Shown piece after piece: positions 53,955-64,000 of a DNA stretch of 64,000 bases (the stretch's first letter is position 1; the number at the start of each line of letters is the position of its first letter). The DNA comes from Liolophura sinensis (lineage: Eukaryota; Mollusca; Polyplacophora; Chitonida; Chitonidae). The stretch spans positions 27,453,385 to 27,517,384 of the forward strand of contig NC_088295.1 of assembly GCF_032854445.1 (NCBI RefSeq), written 5' to 3'. Both the position numbers and the translations under genes were made by a program. The notes under the pieces were generated by a model. It searched no databases. It was not told the origin of the DNA and saw nothing but the letters and a program-made list of their open reading frames with translations.

Positions 53955-56900
53955 TCATTGATGCTGAGGAACAATGAAAGCTTTGGTTGCATTGCCGTGT
54001 TGTCTTGAGCTTTTTCTTTTGCTGGAGTGCTTTTTAACAGCGAAATGTCCATACGATGAGATGAAAGAGTTCGATGAAAAAGATGCCACCAAAGAGTTAG
54101 AGTTGGCTCCCTTCGCTGAACGCTCAACTTCGCTTTCACTAGAGTCCATCTGAATGTTAAAGCCACTGTAGGAGATAGCACTAGGGGAGGGGCACAATGG
54201 TGCACACAGGCTGTTATTGCCAATGGCAAAGGTTCTGAAGGGAGAGAAGTCAGGTGAGCGTGGCGACGTTGACACACCAGATGAGCTGGGTCCATTCATC
54301 TCACAGTCATCAGTTTTCTGATGTAGCTGTTGAAATAAATCACAGTCTTTGGTGGGGGACATCCAAGATGGCAGCATCAGTTCCAAAGAGGACTGCTTCT
54401 CTTTCTCAATGTCAAAAGAGGTGTGAAGACTGGCAAAATAGGTATCGTCTTCCTCCATAGCAAACGGAGCATCCTGAGAGACTGGACTCTTAGCATCAGA
54501 ATAGTAACCTGTAAATTCAGACAGCTCGGTGTTATTCACAACTTCATCATTTCCACATTAATTAATTAAAACAAATGTTAACGGGCATTACAGAATGTTC
54601 ATGAAAACAATTCTTATAACATAAATAAGTTTAATCTAAATTATCTAGAATCTGAGTTTCAAGCTAGAAGAAATGGGCAAATGTATGTTTGGGAAAACAG
54701 TGCATTTAGTGCAGTAAACAACTGGTACATCAAAGTGCAGCTTACCATCCTGGTCTAAGACTGAATCCTCCAACTCCTCATCCTCATGATCTCCTTCATA
54801 CCCTGACATTGCCGACTCGTTCAGAAGATTAGTGACATCTATTGTGGGAGTAGAGGCCTTGGTACGATCGGCATTGTCAACGTCACATCTTAAAGAAGCA
54901 AATGAACAAATTTAGTTAGAACAGGAAAATATAACTACTACAAACTTGTGTCTGACCAAATTGAAATCAAGGCTTCATGGACTTATCTCAAACTATGTAG
55001 TATACTTTAAAAGTGAAGTATAGATTGATGAAATGGGTACCTTCTTGACAGAGACTTGGTGCGTGAAGGGGAGACAATCAGCTCTTCTGTTTTCCGGAGT
55101 TTCTGTTTGTGCTTGGACAAACTCAAGCTTTCTTCTGTAATTCCAAGCTGACAGTAAAGTTCTTCAGTTGTCATCATCTGTCAAGAAATAATTATCATTA
55201 TTAAAAATTTGTAAAAGCAAAACAATTGACATAAACAAATGCTTTCACAGTAAGACTCCTTTACACGAAAAAGTTTTGCTTCCCTAGTGACTGAATTTGA
55301 TTTTTGCTTAACGCAGTACTTAAGAATTTTTCACTTGGAAGGAGTTGTTTGCTGTATATTTTTATCATGTTGTTTCATTGTACAATACCACAAACACACT
55401 GAAGGCATACTGTAAGTTTGTTTTACCTTAATCTCCCCAACTTTCTGGAAGCGGTCATCAGAGTATCTCTGCTTGACTGCCTGAAGGGTCACTTCTCGGT
55501 GGTCAATCATAGCACCATCAAGGAAACTGTTAAAAGCAAAAAAAAAAAAAAAAAAAACAGTTTTACAGGATATATACCTCTTTTTGAAAAATTCTTAAAT
55601 CTGAATTATAACTAAATCATCAACTTCTTAAGATGAAGAAATAAAAACCTTCTCTGAAAAATTTAGGAAAGCATTTCTCTTTGATTAACAAAAATAACTT
55701 ACCACTTTCTGTGCAGAGTACGGGCACATTCGTGTAAGTCGTTTATGGAAAATCCTGTAAATTCTTCTAGTTTCTGAGGCCATGGGAATTCTGGAAAGAA
55801 GATTCACATTAGTACTCGCATATGCACACACTTCTGATGATTGATTTTATGACTAGCCAATATCAAGCTCAATTCTCCATTATAGATTACTGTGATTCAG
55901 GAACTTGGAAGCTTAGTTGTGGAGTGATTTTAAATTAATGTTATCAATAATTCTGTTTTTCATGATGACTGATAATGAGGCCTAATTGCACATATTCATC
56001 AACATTTGCTGTTGCTTACCTTCTTTTAGCACAAGACGAGCAAGTAGCACTGAGCATGCAGCAATCTCAGCTGCTGTGAACTGCCCCATCTCGGCGTGGA
56101 GTAATGTCAGCTCACACATCAGCTCTGTCAGACACTTGGCTTTAGCGTTGAGCCCTGCCAGTGTGCTGAACAGCTCGACATAGTCTAGACTGGTGAATAC
56201 CTGAGTATCAGAAATAAAAACACCAAATTAACCTTCACATTCTGACTTGAGACCAAATGCTGATAATGTACTCAAATTACCAAATGTTAATCACTTATCT
56301 TTTTCACTTTTACATTTGAATTGAATATACACTTTAGTTCTGCAAGCTTACCCTGAAATTTCCCTTCAAGGTGGCACTAATTTCTCCCATCATGCGAACT
56401 ACATCTTCATATTTGTATGTGTTGTCTGTCAACCAGGCTGCTTCCCGGATTGTAATTATGTCCTTGCCTAAAAATCTGAAAAATAGGAAATCATAATAAA
56501 TAATAAATCAACAAAAGAAGGCATGTGAGGTTATCTTATTAACTTTTCAAATTAAGAGCAAAATAAACAATGCAAAAGTAGACAATTCGGAGGGTTGCGT
56601 CCGTAGACATCTTGAACTACTTATTAAAAATTCAATGACTTTTACAAAGCATACACATTACTGCAATGCTTTAAATGAAGAATTTCATGAAAATGCACAC
56701 CTTGAACATATAACCATAGCTGCAACGCCCAAAAGTTGAAGTTTGGAGCGTGATGTTTTGTGCAACTTCAAGTATCTGTCAACCACATCAATGGCCACAT
56801 GTAGTGTCTGGGTTGAGAAGTCCTTCATTCCGGCCACCTCTACAAGCCAGTCAACCAGGATGTACCTGAGACAGAGGAAAGGAAAATCTATTGATTACTA

Positions 56901-59641
56901 TCAAAAATTACTTCAGCCATGCATGAAATATTAAGTTTAAAAAACCTGACAGAGGATCATATGTCAAAACGACCAAAAAATAAATAATTCGTAATCAAAT
57001 ATGGAAAGAATTTCTGAAAAACTAGAAGAGAAATAGTTTTGCATCTCAAAGGTCCACTGGCAAAGGTTTTCCTCTTAATGAAACTACTGTGAAGTTTTCT
57101 GTGCAGTTTATACACTAAGATGAATAATGCTGCTAAAGATTTCATAAATGAAAAATCACCTCATTGATGGTGTAAGTTCAGAGCTGGAGCGAAACAATTT
57201 ATGTGCATTAGAAGGTTTGGAAGATTGCACAAATCCTCGCACAAATGCAGCTGCTTGATGTTTCTCAATGCCACCATATTTGCCATTCACATAGCATCTA
57301 CACAGGGCAAGCTGAGCTTCCGAATCCCCTTCTTCAGCTATACCTCGAAGCTGTCGGATACTTTCTAGCTGACCCGCTCTGTCGTGAACCTATGAACATC
57401 AATTAATTACTGTGTGAACAAATAAATTTTTTAAATAATAAACTTTAAAATAATCTCTTCAGAGATATGTCCATTATACCACATACTGTACTGTGGAAAG
57501 TACTTTGATAATATTTTCAGAAAACAAATTACATGTTATAGAATGATTTGCTTTCAATACTGTCTAATAATCTTCCTCTATGTGTGATAAAAAAAAATTA
57601 CAACTAACTTACCACTGCTTTTTGAGCCTCTTCCCACAATAAATAGGAGGCTAAGCTGGAGCCCTTGTCTGACGCTGCTTGTAAGTATTCTCTGGACTGC
57701 TTCACTTTCTCTTCATCATCTAACAAGGCTAGGATCTTAGCTACACAAATCATCACAGACGAGTCCTGAGTCTGTCAACAGAGAGTGAGACGCATTTTCA
57801 AAAACATTTCACATGGATACCCCAGATGTTGTTTACAGTTTATTATTACTGTACAGTCTTCCTCTTTTTTTAACTGATAAATATCCAACATCTTCGTTAC
57901 ACAGTTACACTCTGAAATTAGTAATTTGATGAAAATACTATATTTGAATTAATTCTCCTATTTTACCTTTTCTAAATGTGCTTTCATGTAAGTGAACACG
58001 CATTCCTTGCAGCAAGCACCGCTGAGAGACCAAGGTGGACGTATGAAGAGCCATGTGAATGGAGACATCTGGGGCAAAAGGGATTCCACTTTGCAAAACA
58101 TTTGGGCAGCCTTCTCACCGTTGCTTGTAATCCTTTTGCCATCAAAATCACCTGGTACTGAAAATTACAAAATATAAACGTTACAAATTCATTCAAAACA
58201 ATATGAATAAAAAAAAAAAAGAAATTCAAATCTAATTAGCGCAAAACAGCATAACCGTGACATTTTATTTTAAGTCTGTGTGTAAAGGAAATCAAGATTT
58301 CTGATTTTCATTAAATTAATTAGCCCTAAGTATGGCAACTGAAAGGTGACCATAGAAAAACTGATGTACTTACATCCTTCATTGTAGAGATATGCTACTC
58401 CCAGCTTCACACAAGCTTCAATGTTTCCATGTTTGGCTGCCCTGTTATGAATAATATAAAATTAGGACATTAGAACTCAATGTTTGACTTGAACAGAGTA
58501 GTAATAAAACAATTACTAAAAAATAAAAATAAATAGCTAAATCAAATGTAATGAGTTATTTAATCCTTGAAGTTGGCATTACATGTACATTATACAGTTA
58601 AAAAGTAAAAAGATGGTAACCTTACCTTTTAAAGTGTTTGATATTAGCAGAGGAGGGCCATGTGTCTTCAAAACTTGCATTTGTCCAGATTGTAGTGCAA
58701 TTGTCAATTAAATCGCGGAAATAATGATGAACCTGAAAACAAAAAGGTAAACATTAATAAAGTAATCTACTAGTAATTAAAGCAAACATTTTGATTTTTT
58801 GATTTTGATTGGTGTTTTACGCCGTACTCAAGAATATTTCACTTATACGACGGCGGCCAGCATTATGGTGGTTGGAAACCGGGCAGAGCCTGGGGGAAAC
58901 CCACGACCATTCGCAGCTTGCTGGCAGACCTTCTCACGTACGGCCGCCAGCATGAGCTGAAGCAAACATTTCACGGCTTTCATGTTGTTAATTTTTCCAC
59001 TTTAATTCAATAACTGCACTAACACAAAATTTTCACACAAAATATTAAAAAATATACTTTCTTAAAATAAAAGAATATTACATTCTGGGAGGAACTTCAC
59101 AGATAAAAAAAAATAAGCAATTTCTACTTACTAGACGCATATTTAATACATCGGTAACATGAAGTCCTGTCAACAAATGCAGTAAAACTTCCTCTGGTAA
59201 ACTCCATATTGTCACTTGACTCCTTGTACGTGGTCCTAAGTGCATATGTACTGGAATGAACTGCTGGTCTGGTGTTCTAGGGAGCCTTCCTAACCCACGA
59301 AGCACTAAGAAAAAATACAAATATATGAAGGTAAATTAATTTGTCCATATAACTAGTCATATTTAGAAGCTTGAGAAAGGTCTCTGGTTAAAATATAGCC
59401 CTGGGTATCTTATTGAAGCAATTCTGGACATTACTTGAGAGGTTTCTTCACATAAATGAAGCTGAGAATACTACAACCAACCATACACATAATGTATTCC
59501 AAAATCCAGTCCACTGGACAAATGTCACTTTCACAGAATCACCCTGTCAAAATGAGGAAAATCTTGCTCTTTTTCCTTACCTAAACGACTGACCATATCC
59601 TGTACATAAGCATAGACTTTCTGAGGACTTGGACTATCCAT
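53955..59641 (-). CDS. CCNF: Cyclin F (F-box cyclin)
   Basis: Founding F-box protein and substrate receptor of an SCF ubiquitin ligase. Known vertebrate homologues act in S/G2 on cell-cycle and centrosome proteins without activating a CDK. Exons: 59581-59641, 59132-59304, 58626-58732, 58374-58441, 57967-58157, 57613-57771, 57160-57389, 56701-56865, 56352-56475, 56020-56200, 55703-55790, 55427-55526, 55041-55177, 54746-54888, 53955-54508. All 14 introns are GT-AG and the phases join into 826 codons plus TGA; human cyclin F is 786 aa. Domains: F-box about 50-92 (IWSLPEEVLLHLL), Sel1-like helices about 108-290 (including FIRPPWSLSG), cyclin box from about 300 with the docking patch MRYIL at 329-333 and DWLVEVAGMKDF, second cyclin fold about 427-545, basic KHKQKLRK at 571-578, and an acidic, Ser/Pro-rich tail with MSPTK at 692-696 and a basic cluster at 801-808. 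The start codon has a good context (A at -3, G at +4). Confidence 0.96.
55300..55340 (-). repeat. SINE family 1, short diverged fragment in a cyclin F intron
   Basis: The run cttaacgcagtacttaagaa followed by tttttcactt resembles the tail-proximal core (tttacgccgtactcaagaatatttcactt) with several changes. It lies between cyclin F exons 12 and 13. Confidence 0.4.
58792..58959 (-). mobile_element. SINE family 1 copy inside a cyclin F intron, head missing
   Basis: The core is intact from the T-rich tail side through gtacggccgccagcatgagc, but the tRNA-like head is missing. The 12-bp flanks aagcaaacattt at 58780-58791 and 58960-58971 are a target-site duplication, so the truncation happened at insertion. 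It makes up nearly half of the 399-base intron between exons 2 and 3, in the same orientation as the gene. Confidence 0.93.
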
Positions 59642-59679
59642 GATTGCTGAGTGATGTGCTGAGAACTGACCAAATTCCT

Positions 59680-59687
59680 CTTATATA
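59680..59687 (-). promoter_or_regulatory. TATA box of cyclin F
   Basis: TATATAAG on the minus strand lies 39-46 bases before the initiator ATG (59639-59641). Transcription would begin at about 59655-59667, with an initiator-like TCAGTTC in that range. This leaves a very short 5' leader of roughly 15-25 bases with no upstream ATG. Confidence 0.6.
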
Positions 59688-59689
59688 CA

Positions 59690-60850
59690 TAGAGAAACCC
59701 AAACTGTCATCTCCAGCGACGCTACCCTGCGTCGATACGTTACTACACGCACAAACATGATTGCTTTGATCGACCCGCCCCTCGCCAAGCCTGCACCGAC
59801 ATGTTCACGGTTATTTATTCATGACCACCTTACAGTGTCCTGGTGAGTAGTAATAGTAAAACAATGGCCCTGTGTGATCTACCTGCATTAATATTTCACC
59901 GAAATGAATTTTTATAAATAACAAATACTTGGTCATTCATACTGTCCAGTGACCTCTGCCCGCGCAACACCTAACCGGTTACATCATATCTGTCCGCCAA
60001 AATTTTGAAATCTCTGAGTGGTCAGAGGGCCATTTAACTGTAAGATATCCGAAATGACGGAGTCCATGACACAATGAAAGATGTATACTGGCGTCTAAAA
60101 ATGTCCTCCCCTGACTGTAGCACTCAGTATAAACATTTTAAAAGGAATGTCGTTGTTGAAGTCACGAACGTGAAGATAGACCGTCGGCGCGCTTATCTTG
60201 CACAAGATATAAAATAGTAAAAAAAATCCCAAACACATGTTTGCTTGTCAGCTTCGTGACACTGGCGTCGTCTGTTAGAATCTTTAAAGTGTGGATATAT
60301 GCTAAACGGACCAACTGCAATGGTACGTTCACAACTTAAAGAAAGACTTCACAAACAGGCAGTCTGTCTAACGGCTTTGAAGTTGGCCACGATACGTGTT
60401 GATGTCGTGTTTGTAACGCTCAACTTCGTTGACGTGTTAGGGTAGATACCTCAGTAACTACCACACATAATCGAACCACCTGAATTAAAAGATCGATTAT
60501 TACCTTTCATGTCTCCTGTGTTTAGTGTAAATTCCACTCTTCTACACCCTAAAGAGGTCTAAACACTCTTTCTCCACAACCGCTTCGCCTTTCCACTCGC
60601 TCCCGTAAATGTTTAGAGTTTCTGCATAAATGCTGCACGCTGATTGGCTGGCGGAAATCGCGTTTTCAAACGTGACTCTCTCAGTCTCGGTTGCCCACGA
60701 CGCTTTTCCTGACCCATTTTTAAACTTTCAAAGTGCCCCATTTAGGGTGTTGATTGGCCGTACTGTGCCTTTTGTTAACTTGACATCTCGGTACAGCTTG
60801 AAGTTTCTGACAAGGCGAACTACACACGAATCACATATAAATCTATACCT
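59690..60850. promoter_or_regulatory. CpG-rich upstream region of cyclin F
   Basis: CpG dinucleotides are clearly denser here than in the surrounding AT-rich DNA. Visible motifs are a GC-rich block cccgcccctcgcc (59776-59788), an E2F-like ggcggaaa near 60650 just after a CCAAT motif (gattggctgg, 60641-60650), and a second CCAAT motif (gattggccg, about 60752). The CCAAT/E2F cluster is about 1 kb from the cyclin F start, so it could instead belong to a divergent transcript on the plus strand. Such a transcript was not identified. Confidence 0.4.
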
Positions 60851-62412
60851 TAGGGTATTTATTATTAATCATTGTGTCTTTTTTTTTCAAATAGTAAATT
60901 TAATAGGCCTACACTTGAATTACATGCCCCTATAAAGACACCACCGTAATTCAGTTCGTGAACGTCAAATGTTAATTATTATGAAGTAAACTAGTCACAA
61001 AGAAATAAATAAATTTGGAATGTATTTCACAGAAACGGTAGACTATACAACAAACCCAGATCAACAATGAATAATAATGACGGACTGAACTGAGCAGACT
61101 TTGTCTTGTCAAAAACAACCACCATTTGTCACAGTTATCACATCTTGACGGGGCTTTATTTATGCGCACACGGCTCATCGTCATGATAAGCTTAAATACA
61201 AGTTTCCTTAAAATTATACAGGCTTAATTTCGTTTGTTGCAAAATCGTTTTGATTAATGTCCAGCGAACATCTTTTTATGATAAGTTTAGCAAAGGGCCT
61301 ACACGCATGTGCATAGGATTTATGACGAGTTCTGTTAATCATTTACATTGCGTGGTGCATTTCATTAATCAACATTCCACCGCATGTTTAATTTCAACAA
61401 ACAAACTTTTCTACTTTGGCAGAATGATTAGATTTATGCATGCGCCCTGATGGAATCCAACAGGGCTTAGCCTACTCTTAACGGGGGGTAGGCGGGTTGT
61501 CTTTGTCAACGATCCTAGTTTAATCCCATTGTACACTCATTCAAATTTTTGAAACCAACGTAATTTGTTTTCGTCGAACTAATCAAAGCTTGTAAATTTA
61601 TAACATATGGTATAAGCTGGTGGAAATTAGAATACAAAGCCACAGGATGGACACACATTTATCTAGCTGTACGGTCTGCACGTCAACTGATTAACTTGTA
61701 TGAGTAGAATTCATAAAACATTACAGGATTTAAGGATTGTACAGGGTTTATTGATTCACATTACAATAATCTAATGGTAAATCAGCTACGGGACTGAATA
61801 GTTTCATTCTCATTTGTATTTTTCCAAAAAGACGTCATGTCACAGTAATTTAATTTCTATAATTAATTTTTATTGATAATTATAATTATATGCGTATATA
61901 GATAAAGCAAAAGGCCTAAACACAGATAAAGGTATTGTGAATAAGCATATATACTCTAGGAAAAAAAGATCAACATGAAAGTCAAAATAATGATTATAAC
62001 AAGTATAAAACCGTTTCGCATTTGTTTGCACTGCATGCTTACTATATAGACTGTTTAACATCGTGTTATACATGCATGTAAGAGACATATATTTGAATAC
62101 ACTTCCCTAACAAACATAGCTGAATGTTATACAATTATGACAGATGTGTAAAGGAGACTAACAAGATTATAACACCTTGGCTAACGACTAGCCATCTGTC
62201 AGGTAAGATACAGACATGTCACTTACCAACCGATAAAGTCGATAACTGCTAATTAACATGTCAAACCTGTAGCTATGCTGTACACGCATAGGAACGGCTG
62301 GAGAACAATATGTTTCTGGCACAAAAGGTGACGTTGTTCAGCACATAAAGTGTATGTATACCATAATTTAAAATTTGTTTTAAATTTGCTGTTACAGTGT
62401 AATATATAGGCC

Positions 62413-62450
62413 GGGTCGTGGTCGAGTTGTTAAAGGTGAACTGCAGGGCT
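62413..62450 (+). repeat. tRNA-like fragment (D-arm region)
   Basis: The run gggtcgtggtcgagttgtta followed by aaggtgaactgcagg resembles the 5' half of a Ser/Leu-type tRNA (gtggtcgag, gttaaagg as an A-box region). No B box or paired acceptor follows, so it is a degraded tRNA-derived piece. Confidence 0.35.
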
Positions 62451-63075
62451 TTCAAGTTTCTCCAAAACTGCATGTTGTCAACAGCCTTCTCCAGCATGGT
62501 AATTGAATAAAATTATGGACGCTTTCTTTGTTAAAATAAATGGATGTTTCTCTTATTTGACATACTTTGGTAAGGAAAATGCAGGCCTACACCAATTATA
62601 TCCCTTTGCTATAAAATGTTGTAACATGATATTGGTTGTTCTCGTCATCCATGATTTAAAAAAGTATAGCTTTTTTTTCTGGTGATCGAAATCGCAATTT
62701 GACGTCAAGACATACCCAAATACATGTACAACGGGTTCTGTCCAGATTTTTGCGTTGTGTTTCTCGCCAAACATAAGCTATACAGAGGAATTAAACGTGT
62801 AGGGCGCATGCATAAATCTAATCCTTCTGCCAAAGTACACCAGGAAAATGCAACAAACTTATGGTCATTTCTTTATTCGGACAACTTTTAGTTCAGATCA
62901 AATACCTTTGTAGACCCCCTATTCAACCGCTGGGACGGCCTTGGGCTTGGTATGAATTTCACCGCTTTCACTCTTTGTGCACTTGTCCGGTGGCGGCAAG
63001 AGATGCTCTTGTGCATGAAGTGCTAACTGATGAAGATTGTGAAAAAGTATATTATTTGCACTGCAATTCGCGAGC

Positions 63076-63118
<43 letters not shown>
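63076..63118. repeat. (TA)n microsatellite
   Basis: A TA tract of about 42 bp. It produces false Tyr-Ile frames on both strands. Confidence 0.96.
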
Positions 63119-63121
<3 letters not shown>

Positions 63122-64000
63122 TCTGTATTGTAGACATTTTGACAATATTTTCAAGATGTGACAAAGTTATGGACTCACGGCCAAGTCACACCCTTAACTG
63201 TGTACAATTGCACTTAAGATTATGATGAAGATGCTATCAGAAAGTTAAATTTATCCATAATTGTGCGAGATCTCCGCTCCCGAACTGCATGTTTGATCTT
63301 TTTCGTGCATGACGTCTTTAAAGGCCAGTAGGGGACTATCTTATCTTAAGTCTGCATCAGTAGGTTCGTTTAACTCTTGCCACCAGGCAGTCTCTTCTGA
63401 TTAACTAAACATATCCATTGAGTGGAAATGACCGTCGGCGGTTGTGTGTGATTAACAATTCATTGGCGTTACATAAGGACATCTGTTTCTGCTCGTCCCG
63501 CGCACTGCACCATTCCTAACCATGACGGTTAATATTTAACTCCGGGACTACTTAGCCTATGTGGTTAAACACTGGACAACCTGGTGTTCGAGCACAATGA
63601 GATACAGGGATGAAGATGGGGTCCGAGGACAAAGGAGCACGTGTATTGCCGCTGAATAGGCAGGTGTAAATGTTCGACCGTACAAATAACACCTTTTCCC
63701 TTTAACTTATAATCTTGCGTTTCCTCACTCGATAATTGCGCGTGGGTATACCCATGCGTCGGCATTTAAAACCAGCATGAACTATCCACGGTGTCGTCAA
63801 TAATTGCTTGAGCTTTGTAACAGCGTTTGCCTAGTTTACCTGGCTATATATGCATAATACATAATATTAATGCTATTCATCGTAGGTGCCTAATTCTAGT
63901 TTTTCACAACGGATATAATATATTGATAACAAGGTCACAAAGTATGATGAACAAGGTCATGAAGTTGATGAACGCGCGTATTTAAATATTTAAACTCCTT

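Larger units (their letters stand above)
60851..64000. other. Gene-free AT-rich right end
   Basis: Open frames here are all below about 90 codons and none resembles a known protein. The stretch contains a (TA)n tract and a tRNA-like fragment, listed separately. CpG content rises modestly near 63.25-63.75 kb without a recognisable exon. Confidence 0.6.

Noticed and set aside
53768-54295. 175-codon open frame on the minus strand
   Set aside because: It overlaps cyclin F exon 15 in another frame. The phase from exon 14 selects the frame ending at 53955.

Overview
This is a nuclear genomic window from an animal, most likely a mollusc or another lophotrochozoan. The evidence is GT-AG introns, AT-rich non-coding DNA with only local CpG-dense patches, tRNA-derived SINEs with target-site duplications, and two intron-bearing eukaryotic genes. 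The SINE sequences resemble elements I associate with molluscs. That species-level assignment is from memory and only moderately secure.

Only two genes can be supported, both on the minus strand. The first is a complete alpha-tubulin gene (48069-50592, 3 exons, 451 aa) with a compact promoter: TATA box, GC box and CCAAT box. The second is a complete cyclin-F gene (53955-59641, 15 exons, 826 aa predicted), upstream of tubulin and in the same orientation. Its protein carries an F-box, Sel1-like helical repeats, two cyclin folds and a Ser/Pro-rich C-terminal tail. All 16 introns of the two genes are GT-AG and all phases join without a frame break. The genes encode unrelated functions, a microtubule subunit and a substrate receptor of an SCF ubiquitin ligase that acts in the cell cycle. 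Nothing in the sequence shows that they work together.

The first 48 kb hold no gene I can recognise. This could be intergenic DNA or one or more very long introns. It contains at least two SINE families whose 3' tails are alike, a small MITE family with terminal inverted repeats, several minisatellites (periods about 20, 40, 42 and 83 bp, plus a degenerate array of about 30 bp), (TA)n microsatellites and two long dispersed repeats. Several of the SINEs and one MITE sit inside tandem arrays. A few short open stretches flanked by good splice signals on the minus strand are listed as possible exons, but none is recognised and they do not form a phase-consistent chain.

The right end (59.7-64 kb) is the CpG-rich upstream region of cyclin F, with CCAAT and E2F-like motifs, followed by gene-free AT-rich DNA. 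I found no CRISPR array, rRNA, intact tRNA gene, autonomous transposon or viral gene. No clear previously undescribed system was found; the most unusual signals are the repeat families and their nesting.
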